The translations under genes were made by a program, and so were the position numbers. From Daedaleopsis sinensis (taxonomy: Eukaryota > Basidiomycota > Agaricomycetes > Polyporales > Polyporaceae), in NCBI GenBank assembly GCA_033807695.1, contig CM066302.1:1550001-1614000 (forward strand): a DNA stretch of 64,000 nt, in the 5' to 3' direction. Position 1 is the first letter of the stretch. Each line of letters starts with the position of its first letter. Shown piece by piece: positions 37,501 to 48,851 of the stretch. The notes under the pieces are model-generated. The model did not search any database and was not told where the DNA came from. It saw only the letters and a list, made by a program, of their open reading frames with translations.

Positions 37501-37725
37501 GTTTGAGTCAGGATGGAGGTTGCTTCAGAGCCACCCTAGGGCCCCTCGGGCCTCCGAGGCGCTTGGACCCCGGTCACTCCAGCATTCCGGTCACGTGCTT
37601 TGGGTTTTCTTTCCGCCTCCGATCCCCGAAGGCTTGAGCTCAACGACCCCGACGACGCTGAATAGCTCTAACAGCTGCATACATCACCTCCTCCGTTTGC
37701 TCTTCGTCGCCACAGCTAGCCCACG
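34513..37725. other. 3.2 kb region without a recognisable gene
   Basis: This is the longest gene-free stretch in the window. The part next to PAL is GC-rich and must include its promoter. At 35320-36260 long open frames overlap on both strands (154-174 codons), in a locally GC-rich block; none has a domain I can name. The part from 36260 to 37700 is more AT-rich, with frequent stops in every frame. No terminal repeats, target-site duplications or transposase motifs were found, so neither a transposon nor a gene is claimed. Confidence 0.4.
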
Positions 37726-38583
37726 ATGGTGGGTACCATCGAGCATATCTCATTCTGCTTCCTCACGTTCGACGACGTAGGTCAAAGTCAAGAAGACTCG
37801 CAAGTTCGCTGCCGTTAAACGGATGATTAACCCCAAGGACATCCGGCTGTACGTGTTCTTTGTGACGACCACCGCTTTTCTGTCCCTGACTGCGCGAAGC
37901 AAGGAGAATCAGCTCAAGCAAAAGCAGAAGGAGGAGTTGGAGAAGGAGAAGCTAGTAAAACGAGCGTGCGTCTTCATCTCCCTCCCCCTCTCGGCCGGCA
38001 CTCACATCACCTGTCTAGTCCTCAGGTCGCCTCCTCCCTCTTCTTGCAGCACAATACTGCACTCGTGCCACCCTACCGGGTGCTCATCGACACCAACTTC
38101 ATAAACTTCAGCCTTCAAAATAAGTTGGAGCTCGTTAGTGGCATGATGGATTGTCTATACGCCAAATGTGAGTGCTGCATCTCTCGGACCTTGACAGTCA
38201 GCCGGTCTCATGACAATGCTCAAAGGCATCCCATGCGTGACGGACTGTGTGATGGCGGAGCTGGAGAAACTGGGACATCGTTACCGCGTCGCGCTAAGGT
38301 TCGTGCCGTTCTCCATGGTAGACCCCCGTCGCTGACACGAGACCGACGCCCTACCAGAATTGCGCGAGATCCGCGATTTGAGCGGTTAACGTGCTCGCAC
38401 ACTGGTACGTACGCAGACGACTGTCTCGTCCAACGGGTGACGTCGCACAAGTGCTACGTTGTCGCCACTTGCGATCGCGAACTGCGTCGGCGCATACGCA
38501 AAATCCCTGGCGTTCCGCTCATGTACATTGTGCGGCGGCGCTATGCTATAGAGCGGCTCCCAGACCAGGGTGCTCCAGTATGA
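37726..38583 (+). CDS. FCF1: rRNA-processing PIN-domain endonuclease FCF1/UTP24
   Basis: Six exons (37726-37728, 37781-37848, 37900-37965, 38019-38167, 38226-38298, 38358-38583) sum to 585 nt and give 194 residues, the expected size. The protein is the SSU-processome nuclease that cleaves pre-rRNA around the 5' end of 18S. The start codon stands alone on a 3-nt exon, followed by VKVKKTRKFAAVKRM. The PIN domain has VLIDTNFINFSLQNKL with the first catalytic Asp, CLYAKCIPCVTDCVMAELEK with further acids, then GTYADDCLVQRVTSHKCYVV and ATCDRELRRRIRKIPGVPLM with the remaining acidic residues. It ends ERLPDQGAPV. The order and spacing match the family throughout; the gene appears intact. Confidence 0.94.
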
Positions 38584-39741
38584 CGACTTTGTCATGTATC
38601 TGTCCTACCCTGACGCTCTCTGGTTGCTTTGCTGTTGTAGTTACTATATGTGAGTGGATCGTCTCGTCTAAGGGCCCCGCAGAACACTGACATGCGCCAC
38701 GATTAAGTATCACAGTCTCCGTATCACCGGATAACCCGCTGCTTTGTGTGCGCCGCACTCTTGCAAATCCGTGTGGGTATGCGGACGCCGCACAATCAGA
38801 ATTCTATGACATGGACCGATGATTTCATCCTTCGGTCGTCAATCCTCCGAATGACAAGAACCCCAAAGACTAAAAATGACTAACGCATATCATCCTCCGC
38901 TAACGACAAACTTAATCCTGCACGACGGCGGACGGCAGGATATCGATGTCTGGCGTGGTGTAGTCCGGAACTCCATTATGACGATTCCATGTGATCATGC
39001 GGTCGGGCGACTACCTCAGCCTGAAGAGAATAACCAGGCCGAAGCCTAGAAGTTGTCCTGCACTTTGTGAAGTAAGTAAATCCGCCCATGCCCTGGCAAC
39101 GTCATGCGAATGAGGCCTTCAAGCTTCATAGAGCTTCATTCACTGCGCGCGGTACCGTACCTGGTCCCGGGTATGCTCCGTGTTCATTCTATGCGAATGT
39201 TCGACCATACTTTCCAGCGGTGCTTCGGCTCGCCACCTCGGGAGTCTGGAGTTCATCACAGGGGCTTCCGCGCGATCGCTACGCGACCTAGAACGCTCGT
39301 CCGGATCTTGGTGGTTCGAATGCTCGCTAACGCAGACGATAAGTGCAGTGGATCGTCATTGGTGGACGGAAGGACGACCAATCGCCAGATAGGTCACTAT
39401 CTCAAGCCTCACATTGGGCACTACTAGTACTAGTCTCTATTGTGAGCATTCAATATTCATCGCTAAGAGCGCCATCTCGTCCCTGAAGTCCGCCGACACG
39501 CACCTCAGCGCGACTGGTCATGTTCAGAGCTTGTGCACGTTGTAGTCGGGTGTTTTAAAGGCTACTCAATCTGTGCCGAGTCTGGCGAGGTCCGCCCGCG
39601 CGTCGGTGGCGCGTACAAATAAAGCCAAATTACGCGCGACGCGGCAAACGCGTCGCGACTTGGACGACTCACGTTCATTGTGACCACCAACACCCAAGGA
39701 TTTCATCGCAATCACGACCGCGGCGCGCTGCACTGTACAAG
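38584..39741. other. intergenic, nothing recognised
   Basis: About 1.15 kb lie between FCF1 and the DUF1917 gene. Short frames only; a small palindrome ACTAGTACTAGT lies near 39423-39434. Confidence 0.4.
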
Positions 39742-41562
39742 ATGGGTAAAGACGACGACTCGGTACCTGCTGAATACCCTTACTCGTGGGGCCCCAAATC
39801 GAGCTCAACTTTGCAAGAGTTCTTGGCAAAGGTTCGTACTAACGCGCAACAAAGGTGTACCATCGTCGCCTAACCACTGCCTCGCTGTGATGCGACCGAC
39901 ATATCAGTACAAGCCGTCTATGGTGCAGAATGACGGCACCAAACCTGTGTGTATCTCGCGTCAGTCATTGACCTCGACGTGGCACTGACCTGTCATACGT
40001 TCGACGTCCAGTGGCTGTGGGTGTGTAAGACTGAGGACCCTCACCAAGACACGAATGCGAGTGCTGCCATTGACGAAGCCACGAAATACCGTGAGTGTCT
40101 ACACTGGATATGCGCAGTTCCTGAGATTGACGTGTCACTGTCAATCAGTGGCCGACGTCTCGGAACGCGTGCAGAAGATCCAGGTATGTGTCAATCTCGC
40201 TTGGCTGAAAGGCGCAATAGTCGACTATGTGAACATTTCATGCAATTCATCTAGACCGACGACTCAATCCCCGTTCGTGCCAACAAGAAGAAAGGGTTGA
40301 AGAGCAAGAAGGAACTTCGCGAAGAGGTCTGCATCGTTCTGTCTAGGTGCGATACGTGGACCAGTAGCTGACACAATTCTTGCTTTTGTGGACGTAGGTT
40401 CAAAATGAGGCGACTGGAAAGCTCAAAGAGATCTCCGTGAAGCATGGCTATGTATCCGGAAAGTGGTATGTTGGTAACTACTACGTGGCATCCACCTATG
40501 ATGCATGATGAATCGCACAGGCTCGTTTTTGCGCCGTCGGACAAGGTAAACATGATATGGGGCTCTGTAGCCAGTGCGTGTCTTCGACAGCATATTCTCT
40601 GTCTCGGACTCATCAATCTCTAGACTCTCTCGTGTCTGGGCCGCTCTCGTCAACCAGCGCGTATCTCGCCAAAGTCGCAACCAGCCCACAGGACGACAGC
40701 GCAAATTACTCCCACTTGATCTGCATCTACATGCCGGACGCATATGACCAAGCTAGCGTCACGGAGGTTTGGAGGCCGGCTGTTCATCGAATCGTGCGTA
40801 TGTTCTGACATTCCGCTACCAGGTTATGAGAGTATTGCTTCGCAACCATGGGCTCAACCTCACGGGCGTCAAGACGAACCTGTACACTTCGATAGGTACC
40901 CAACAAAGTAATTACAGTGTGATTGAATGATCCGCTGATGTATGTCTAGGCCTCGACAGCAAGCATCCCAGCGGGGTCTCCTCAACCGTAAGTCCGACGA
41001 CGATCTGTCACTTGTATTATGTCCGTTTCATCACGTCTTGTCAGGCCTGGAAAAACACTGCTCTTATGAAAGATTCGGAAATCAAGGTACGTGTTGAGGG
41101 TACTCGGCAGTGTCGGGGCAAGATCTCCATACCAACACACATACATTGTAGCAACTGAAAGAGGAATACTTCTCGGAACTCAACTCCGCGAAACCTGCAG
41201 CTCCAGAATCGACTGCAACGAAGAGCACCACTAGTGTGCCCACCAAGACGAAGCCCAAGCTCAAGAAAAAGGGCGCGGACGATCCTTTTGCGTCCGACGA
41301 CGAAGGAGAGAAGGGCGACAACGCAAAGCCCGCGAAGGCCGCTCCGCCCACAGCTGCTAAGTCCAAAAAACCAGTGCCTAAGAAGAAGGTTGTCGCCGAT
41401 GCCTTTGAGTCCGAAGAGGACGATGATGGTGGCGAGGACGTGCGGAAGGCGGAAGTCAAGGCAAAGAAGGGTGTCGTCGTGAAGAAACGAAAAGTGGAAG
41501 AAAGTGACGCCGAATCTGAGGACGACGAGCCCAAGAACAAGAGAGGCCGTGCACGGGCGTAG
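39742..41562 (+). CDS. DUF1917 (C11orf68/Bles03-like) protein with charged C-terminal tail
   Basis: More than ten short exons starting MGKDDDSVPAEYPYSWGPKS (39742-39831) can be joined in phase. The core contains WLWVCKTEDP, KEISVKHGYVSGKWLVFAPS, DKVNMIWGSVANSLVSGPL and SHLICIYMPDAYDQASVTEV, then LRNHGLNLTGVKTNLYTSIG. These match the DUF1917 fold, which is related to eIF4E-like proteins and has no established function. The last exon (from about 41153) adds a long low-complexity tail rich in Lys, Asp and Glu (VPKKKVVADAFESEEDDDGG, ending NKRGRARA), which could act as a nuclear or nucleic-acid-binding tail. The tail is longer than in animal homologues, which suggests a fungal addition. Function is unknown. 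Confidence 0.78.
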
Positions 41563-42099
41563 TGCACTGACCATCCGACGTGTTCCTTCATCGCCATCTC
41601 ATGATGTGATTTCAACCCATTTTGTCTCACCGATATCCCAGTGTTCATAAAATCGCGACGAAGGTGTGATGCGTCAATGCTCTGCTAGCGGTCACGCTGA
41701 CTTGGTCGCCTATTAGGAATGGTAACGCAACTGTCCTTTCATCTGGTGTTGTGTGAAAGAATAGACCATTATGAGCGTCCTCATGCTGCGGAGAGCGTTA
41801 GAGCTTTCATTTCGGGTCAATGTACCCAATGCCGACCACTCCGTGTCTCTCTGCACGCGCGATAAATCACAAGAATCCCGCGTACATGTGAGTAGAAGTG
41901 CTGTACCCCAATTCATTCGTTCATTTGCCATTTCTTTCTATTCGCATTGTGCGGAATGCGACCCTGCTCGCTCAGTTTGACGCGTGAGCGTGACTTCATG
42001 TGTCCTATTGGCTTACAAAGGATGCCACCTCTACAACTAGCCGCCGCCCTCCTTCTCCTTTCTCTCCTTTCTCTCTCCCACTACATCTCTCACTCCGCC

Positions 42100-43559
42100 A
42101 TGCACTCGCCTCCGACTCCCCATCTATCCGCACCATCGACCCACCAAGTCGCGTCTTGGAAGCCCTGGAGCATATCGGTTGACGTGACCTCAGTACGTCG
42201 AGAACTCTGCGGTCTCCTCAACAAGGTCACTCCCGGGAACATCGACGGTATTGCCACCCGATTCTCGTCGCTCGTGAATCGGGTGGAGAACTCCGGGGAG
42301 TCTTCGGTAGTGCGTTTGTGTGCTGGGACTCTGGTCGAACGGTGTTCCTCGGATCCTGCGAGGACAGACCTGATAGCGGGACTTGTGCAACGGGCGGTGG
42401 ACACAACGGAAGGCGAAAGCCTGCGCTGGCGGAGCGTTGACGCATACTACGTCGAAGACCCGGCCACGTCAACACCGACAGTGCTCAAGCAAATGCTTCT
42501 AGAGCGACTAGAAGCCGCAGTGCGCCACGAACGAGAGCACGAAACTTACGCATGGACGGCTTTCGCCGGGGAGCTACTTGTGCTCGGGGTCATCTCCTGC
42601 GACGAGATTCAAGACGTCGTCAACATAATGTTTAGGAGAACTGCCGGGGATTCTGACCTATCATGCACCAGCCTCTGCCGTATCCTGCGACGAGTGGTTG
42701 CGTCTACGGAGGCATCCCATATCATCGACGCCCTCGGCATCGTTGATCAGGTTGAGGATGTACTCGCGGAGGACACAATATCCATCAAGACCAGATATAT
42801 GATGATGGTACGTCTTCTTCAATACTGTCGTCTGTACCGCCAATACCAATCACAGCTCTCATATAGAGCATGCTAGATCATTGCTTATATCCCCGACCAA
42901 CCGACATATTCGTCTCGGATGCATGGGGCGGGAAGGCGCGAGCATTCGGGCAGCGCTACGAGCGGCTTGATACTTTCCCGGAAGCCTCTTCCCCCCCGGC
43001 CGCTCTGATCATGGTAACGGAGACAGTCCTGGAAGCCTGCGGTCGCTGTGCCTCTACTTTGCTCCAGACGAGGGACCTGTCGCAAACGGAGCAGTTTTTC
43101 CTCGGTCAATCTGCCCCCGGTCGCACCGCCCTCATAGGCTGCTTGGTGTCTGCCGTGATGACCACAGGAGACGAACAGGATGGGTCCATAGTCGCATCCT
43201 TCTTCTCACTTCCTTCGGTTCGGCGGTTCGCTCGCCACAGCGGGAGCGCGGTCGCAAAAGCTTTCGAGGCTGAAGTCATCATGCTCCAAGACACGTCGCT
43301 GGACGTACCATCTGCTTATCGCATCATGGCTGCACTGTTCCAGGCCTCTGCTCTTCCGTTGCACATGGTAGAAGACCTCGCCTCCCGCATCGTCGTTAGC
43401 GAGAATGCCGCTCGTGACTGTCTGCTCGAAGAGCTGCAGACCATCGGAGTTTACGAGGATGACACCACAGCAGATAGCTTTCCACTTGACGGCATGGATG
43501 TGGGGTCTGAGCGAGACGAAGGATCGTCTCTTACGTCTGAGGTTGCGCGCGCATATTGA
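42100..43559 (+). CDS. MIF4G-domain (eIF4G-like) protein
   Basis: Two exons (to 42807, and 42867-43559) join in phase 0 through MMM/SMLDH. From the ATG at 42100 the product has 466 residues. The segment VRRELCGLLNKVTPGNIDGI followed by ATRFSSLVNRVEN resembles the first helices of the MIF4G domain of eIF4G (LLNKLTxxxFDxIxxQ), and the rest is a helical repeat. The usual block EKAxxE is replaced by diverged sequence, so this is a distant relative rather than eIF4G itself. Translation-linked or mRNA-decay roles are inferred only. The frame is also open upstream to 41947, including a hydrophobic Leu/Ser stretch; I think this is non-coding, but the start is uncertain. Confidence 0.6.
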
Positions 43560-44374
43560 GAATAGGTTATCTTTATTCAATATTGTTCCGAGGCTAACGT
43601 TGTGTATTTGCGATGTTTCATTGAGCAAGGATGGGAGTAATGTTTTATGAGAACGCACATGGCTACGTACGGCTTTGTCGCGACTTTTATACTGCACTGT
43701 TCATCGACTCTTTGGATTTCAAGTCGATTCAGCTCGTACAATTGACTAGTCATTCCGTCTGGTAGAGACTCAGATTTTTGAGCGTTACTGATATATTCCT
43801 CGGGGATGTGTATCGGACGTTCCAGGATCACCGTCAAGTTCAAGGAGCTTGAGTAGAGGTTTTAACCAGGTCTCAAAGAACCTACAAATTGCACCGCCAC
43901 CCGCCTGAAGAACCTCTTTCCCACGAGTCTAAGTACTGATACCCTAGACCGTCCGTGGCAACACCCAGGGCCCTGCTTCTTAGGTGAATTGCTCGACCAT
44001 ACCATGCATCTTGTGAGTCATATCATCTGTCTCATAAGTTTGCTCGCGGTTCAGATTCGAAATTAGAACGATACCCATCCGATGAGTTACCCGCTCGATG
44101 CGCTCGTCTAATCTATTTCATGAGCCTCCGAGCGATGAGACGTTACAAAGGCAGGCGATACATTGATATGTGGGTATATTGCAATCATTTGGACTCTTCA
44201 CAGAACTGAGGATGAAAGGTTGTGCCATACGGTATACCACCGAGAGAGTTGTTCGAGATATGAGTTTGCCAGGACCGTTAGTAAAACTTCAGAGCCTACT
44301 CCTTGTAGGAGGGAGAAGTGGCATTCTATCTGAGATCATTACAGGCGCAATTAACATCCTTCCTCGACATCCAC
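43560..44374. other. convergent intergenic region
   Basis: About 800 AT-rich bases lie between two convergent gene ends. No gene is supported. Confidence 0.45.
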
Positions 44375-45615
44375 TCACTGCTTGTGCTCGGGAATAATGT
44401 CGGATCCCTGTCCCTTCGTGAGGTAATCGCGTAGGTTCGTCAGTGCCCGGACCTCCATTTTCTTCTGAGAGTCGCATGTCTCTGTGCCCATATGGGGCAA
44501 AAGAGTGGCATTCGGGAAGTCGAGCAGACGGGGGTTGACTTCGGGCTCGTTGGGGTACACATCAATGCCGATGCCACCGAGCTATAGAGCATGGCGGGTC
44601 AGGACGAGAACAGCATCAAGGTGCGAGTTGTCCGAGAGGGTACTTACGTGTCCGTCCTCGAGCGCGCGGATCATCGCGGCCTCGTCGATAACCTTCCCTC
44701 GCGCAGTGTTGACGATGACAGCACCCTTCTTGAGCTTGCGGATCATCTTCTCGTCCACAAAGTGCTCCGTGTCCGGACGGAGCGGGACGTGGACGCTGAG
44801 GACGTCGGCCTGGGCGAGCATCTCGTCCAGGCGGTCCGCGCCGAAGTACTCGCACCAGTCCGGCGCGTGAGCGACCTTGTGGCGGGAGTGGTAGACGATG
44901 CGCATGGGGAACGCATGTGCGAGCTCGGCGAGACGAAGGCCGATCCCGCCCAGGCCAAGAATGGCAAGTGTGCGGTTGGTGAGATCGTGTGCATTGCCTG
45001 CGCGATGCGAGGCTTTCCACTTCCCCGCCCGAAGATCTTGCTCTGCGTGCGCGAAACAACGCAGAGCCGAGATCATGAGGTAGAGTCCCGTGGTTGCGGT
45101 GGCATCGTCAACGGCGCCGGGAGTGTTCGAGACGGTAATGCCTGAGCAAACCGGTCGTTCAGATGCTGGGGTGAAAGTGTACAAGGCGGAGGGTTGTGGG
45201 GACTTACCGCGTTCCTTGCAAGCGAGGACGTCGATCTGGTCGTACCCAGCCCCGTTGTGGGCGATCCATTTGACGCTTGATGGCAGCTTCGATACGAGCT
45301 CCTTGTCGAATATACCGATGAAGTCCGTGGAGACGTTATGTCTGTAGATCCCGACGATGCCGTCATACTTGCCGCCTTTCTGAAGACCGGCATAGAATTC
45401 GACACGGTTGGGCGAGTCCATACGCTAAAGGGACCTGATATATCAGATATGGACCGCTAGCAGGTGTTGGATTTTACGCACCACGACCTCTGCGACATCA
45501 CGAAAGAGCTCATCGCACTCGTTGTGTGCCCAAACAAGGTCGCCTGAAGATTGGTCAGGGGTGGAACGGGGTCGGTACATAGAGTGTACTTACCACAGAT
45601 CAAAACGCGGGCCAT
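44375..45615 (-). CDS. D-isomer 2-hydroxyacid dehydrogenase (glyoxylate/hydroxypyruvate reductase type)
   Basis: The start codon ATG at 45615 begins MARVLICG, followed by small exons giving DLVWAHNECDELFRDVAEVV and RMDSPNRVEFYAGLQ. The substrate-binding part includes WIAHNGAGYDQID and VSNTPGAVDDATA. The NAD(P)-binding motif is LGLGGIGLRLAEL. The catalytic triad is visible: Arg in NTARGKVIDEAAM, Glu in DVYPNEPEVNP and His in LLPHMGTET. The protein ends IIPEHKQ. The family reduces glyoxylate or hydroxypyruvate (GOR1-like) with NADPH/NADH. Cofactor choice cannot be settled without modelling. The gene is complete, with about five exons. Confidence 0.9.
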
Positions 45616-45774
45616 GCTGGTCGAGGGTGGTTGAGGTGGATTTGGATTAGAGTGCGTCGGGGCCAAAGGAGGTTATCGCGGATGATCTTATAGGGACCTC
45701 GAACAGTCGGAATCGGCCCGCATTTCCCGTAAAGCACGCTGGTCACGCGCGCGTCCTGTTACCGACGGAATGTA

Positions 45775-46131
45775 TCAGTTCGAGTCTTCGAGAGCCAGTA
45801 GATATATCGCGCTTGAGGGAGAGCATCGAATTCTAGATGGACCATGATGAACACGGCCAAGGTTGTCTCTACCCACCTCAACCGCACACTCATCAGTCAA
45901 AAAGGGCGGGACGCCCACGTTCCGGTACGGTCCGTCTGCGCCCGGAGCTGAAACGTTAAATAGCCGCCCATGACAGGGTTTGCCCCAAACTCGCTTCTCC
46001 TCGACCTGCATCTCTCCGGAGTCCGGAACTAATGCACCTTCAAGTGTGCAGCTCGGACAGTGCTGCCTGAATGCGCTTGTGTTCAAGGTGACGACTCGAG
46101 ACAGTTTGCAGTCTGAGTCCCCAATACGACT
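45775..46131 (-). CDS. candidate exon(s) of an unrecognised Cys-containing protein
   Basis: A minus-strand frame can be read from an acceptor at about 46131 (pyrimidine-rich tract ending CTGTAG) into SRIGDSDCKLSRVVTLNTSA. It continues FRQHCPSCTLEGALVPDSGE and MQVEEKRVWGKPCHGRLFNV, with a donor GAG/GTGGGT at about 45889. Further upstream another open segment contains FSVFQCSCNNSTGW. The repeated Cys pairs and clean splice signals look like real coding sequence, but no start, stop or domain can be fixed. It may be an unannotated gene or a decaying one. Confidence 0.3.
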   Translation of the reverse strand, partial: SRIGDSDCKLSRVVTLNTSAFRQHCPSCTLEGALVPDSGEMQVEEKRVWGKPCHGRLFNVSAPGADGPYRNVGVPPFLTDECAVEVGRDNLGRVHHGPSRIRCSPSSAIYLLALEDSN

Positions 46132-46564
46132 ACAGGGGATGCAGTGAAAACGAGGTTTTGATATGGTATGAGTAGGTTATTCCAACCAGTTGAATTGTTG
46201 CAGCTACACTGAAACACACTGAAACACAGCCTAGCGTCCATTGCATTCACGAGGACGGGATAAGTTCGAGTGCTATCTTCGAAGCACTTTTTGCTCCTCC
46301 AACGGGAACATTCAGTTTCAACGTTCTTCTACGCCAGTGAGAGGGTACGGTGAATGGTCTTGCAGTGTATGCATTCTCCGAGTACCTTCATTCCATGATT
46401 GCTGATATAATACTCCCTTTGGCGGCATACGAAACATCCCTCTCTGCAAAAAGACAAACGTGTTTCATACCCTCGCTCTTCTACGAGTAGAAATACAGCT
46501 ACTCTCATGGTGAATCTCGCAACGATTCTGTCTTTCTTACAAGCGACCTAGAACCTGCGTTGAC

Positions 46565-48356
46565 ATGGCTTTACTGGCTTTACCGGATGAGATCCTCTGC
46601 TCTACCCTTGCCGAACTCACGGTGCCCAACCTGCTGGCGTGTACCGAGGTGTGTTCCTATTTTCAGTTCATCGTTCGGTCAAACTCATTGTGGCTAGGTG
46701 TGCCGCTATCTCTGCGAGTTTGTACGGGGTGACCCGTTTCTCCAATTCAGTATCCACCTTGTCATGCATGGGGTGGGCGATGGACAAGCAGCCTCTGATA
46801 TGACAATCCACGAACAGCTTCAGAGGCTTCAGCAGTATGGCGTACGCATGCAGTGTTCCACCATGACTTCTCACACCTACTCATGCCTTGTACGTGAATC
46901 AACCCCTGCCCACAGGGTCGCCCCGCGTGTGTCTCCGGATGGCTCCATCGTGCATTTCATACGCACCGACAAAGTGACTGAAGTTATTATCGATGTATTG
47001 CCCTCCGCCACAAGAGATGTGCAAGCTCAACGACGAACAACTTCGCTTCCGATAGCACAGTATGTAGACGTGCTTGCGGTGGACGTCGCGCAGGACCTAG
47101 CTGTGATTGTACAAGCTACGAACGATGGGTGAGTGGCAGGTCTGCCTGACGCTACATAAGACCTCTCACTCAGCTCGCTCGAACACATCAGGGAAATAGC
47201 AATAGGTTTTCTCTCATTGCAAGGTACAAACTCCCTGCATCCCTGCATACTACCACGTTCAGTCTGACAAATCCATGGCGTCCACGTCTTCTGGGTGGTG
47301 CCCCTGCTCGATTCTGCTTTCTTCCTGCTTCAAAGCTGGGACTGGCATGACGGAAGGATGGTCTGGGTAAGCTGTTTCGAGTTTGCTACGCGTTTGATCT
47401 CATGCGTTGCGTGTCAACAGGAGCGCAAGTTCGATTCGTTGCCCTGGTTCACAGTGCTCAACGAAACCTATGTGGTCGTCCTCAGACACGACGGGCTTCA
47501 AGATGTCCTCGATGTATATGATATCCGAATTACCTCCCGTCATCTGCTCCCTCGTGCACGCTGCAACTGCCGCGGATGGCAAACGGTCTGACCTTGTTGG
47601 CCGATCCGGATATGCAACTGAATTCTGTGCATACCAAGGATCCAGCTCTATTCGTACGGAACCCAGACTATCCGACACTGCTGTTACATCTCGTAGCAGG
47701 GCCCGAGTCGGCCGGACTGGCGAGACCAGCGTCCTCATTCTGGTCGTGCCCTTGACGACGCTACTGGCGACGAGCGGCGCTTTGTGGTATGGGCTGAATG
47801 GGGCCCTGCAGGGACCGCACTATTGAATCTGCCATACGACCCGAATGCATCGTCCAGATGGTTTGTATCGAACATCCAGGTCGAGCCATTTGGTTCGAGG
47901 GTAACTTTTGTTGTTCATCGATCACCCGGAGGCACGTGCCACTGGCTGTGTGGTCAACCGTCACTAGTGTCGATGTCACCGATCCTTGGGTCGCTAGATC
48001 CTCTCGTCGTCTCTGTAGTGCTGCGGCAGCTGGAACAGGTTCAGAGCAAGTGGTATACGGACCCTCACAAGAAATGCTCGCCAGGATGGCCATTCTTCCA
48101 GACAATCTGGATTCTCCACCGACGACACTGACCTACGCGATCTACCGCGCACCGCGAGTCCACTTTCCCAGTGGGAAACCTCCGTCTGGAATCATCACGA
48201 TCCATGGTGGATTTGCACTTCTGGTGAGTACCATACCATGATCGTGCAATGTATTTACAGACTGACTGACGCATTCAGTACGAAGGTGACGGCTCAGATA
48301 TTAGGCTTCAGGTGCTCACGATTTATCCTGCAAGCACGGTGTGTACTACTTCATAA
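46565..48356 (+). CDS. F-box protein
   Basis: Exon 1 (46565-46648) and exon 2 (from 46698) encode an N-terminal F-box: MALLALPDEILCSTLAELTV, then NLLACTEVCRYLCEFVRGDP. F-box proteins recruit substrates to SCF ubiquitin ligases via Skp1. The downstream part is a large beta-strand-rich region (for example SPDGSIVHFIRTDKVTEV, VDVLAVDVAQDLAVIVQATN and VVVLRHDGLQDVLDVYDI), as in the WD40-like tails of basidiomycete F-box proteins. The last block YEGDGSDIRLQVLTIYP runs to a stop at 48354-48356. The reading frames around 47230-47300 do not join simply, so an exon boundary is unresolved or the gene carries a frame lesion there. Confidence 0.68.
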
Positions 48357-48851
48357 CTGAATACCAATCAGGGCGACTAGTACCTCCGTGCCGAGTCGGC
48401 GTGAGCTATGGTTTGAAGTATAATACTACTCAAGCAGTAAATGGGACACCGGATGCTGGTTAGTGTCCTGCCTGGCACATTGGCTACTGTGCCCTGTCTC
48501 CGTGCGCAGTTCAAGACGCTTCCGATCGTGGCCCCCATCCAGTTCCCTGTCGTCTCCGTTCGTTACCCTTGAACCCTATCCTCAGCTGACAAGCCTTCCG
48601 ATTCTATTCACAGTCCTTTTAGACAGGTTTAGCTGCTCTGGTCGAAGAACGGTATGGTGGGTAACCGCTCTATAGCCTTGCTCCGAGTCCATTTTGCGTA
48701 GTTTTCGAGCAAGCGTCAGTAATATCGAAGCGCGCAAAGGCAACCCTCAAGGCGCTGTACGAATATTTATACGCTATGGTCGTAGCCTCTCACTGTACGT
48801 CCTTCGTCTCTGGTCTTTACACTCAGCCAAACTCCTCACTGAACGCTGACC
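48357..48851. other. intergenic, MFS promoter region
   Basis: About 500 bp with no clear gene; it precedes the MFS start. Confidence 0.4.

Noticed and set aside
41041..41648. Minus-strand frames of 177-188 codons opposite the DUF1917 tail
   Set aside because: Phe/Leu/Ser-rich complement of the Lys/Glu-rich tail; no domain, and the plus strand explains the sequence.
41947..42099. Upstream extension of the MIF4G-like protein with a Leu/Ser hydrophobic run as a signal peptide
   Set aside because: The run lies in a C/T-rich leader typical of fungal 5' UTRs, and a signal peptide does not fit an MIF4G protein; the ATG at 42100 is preferred.
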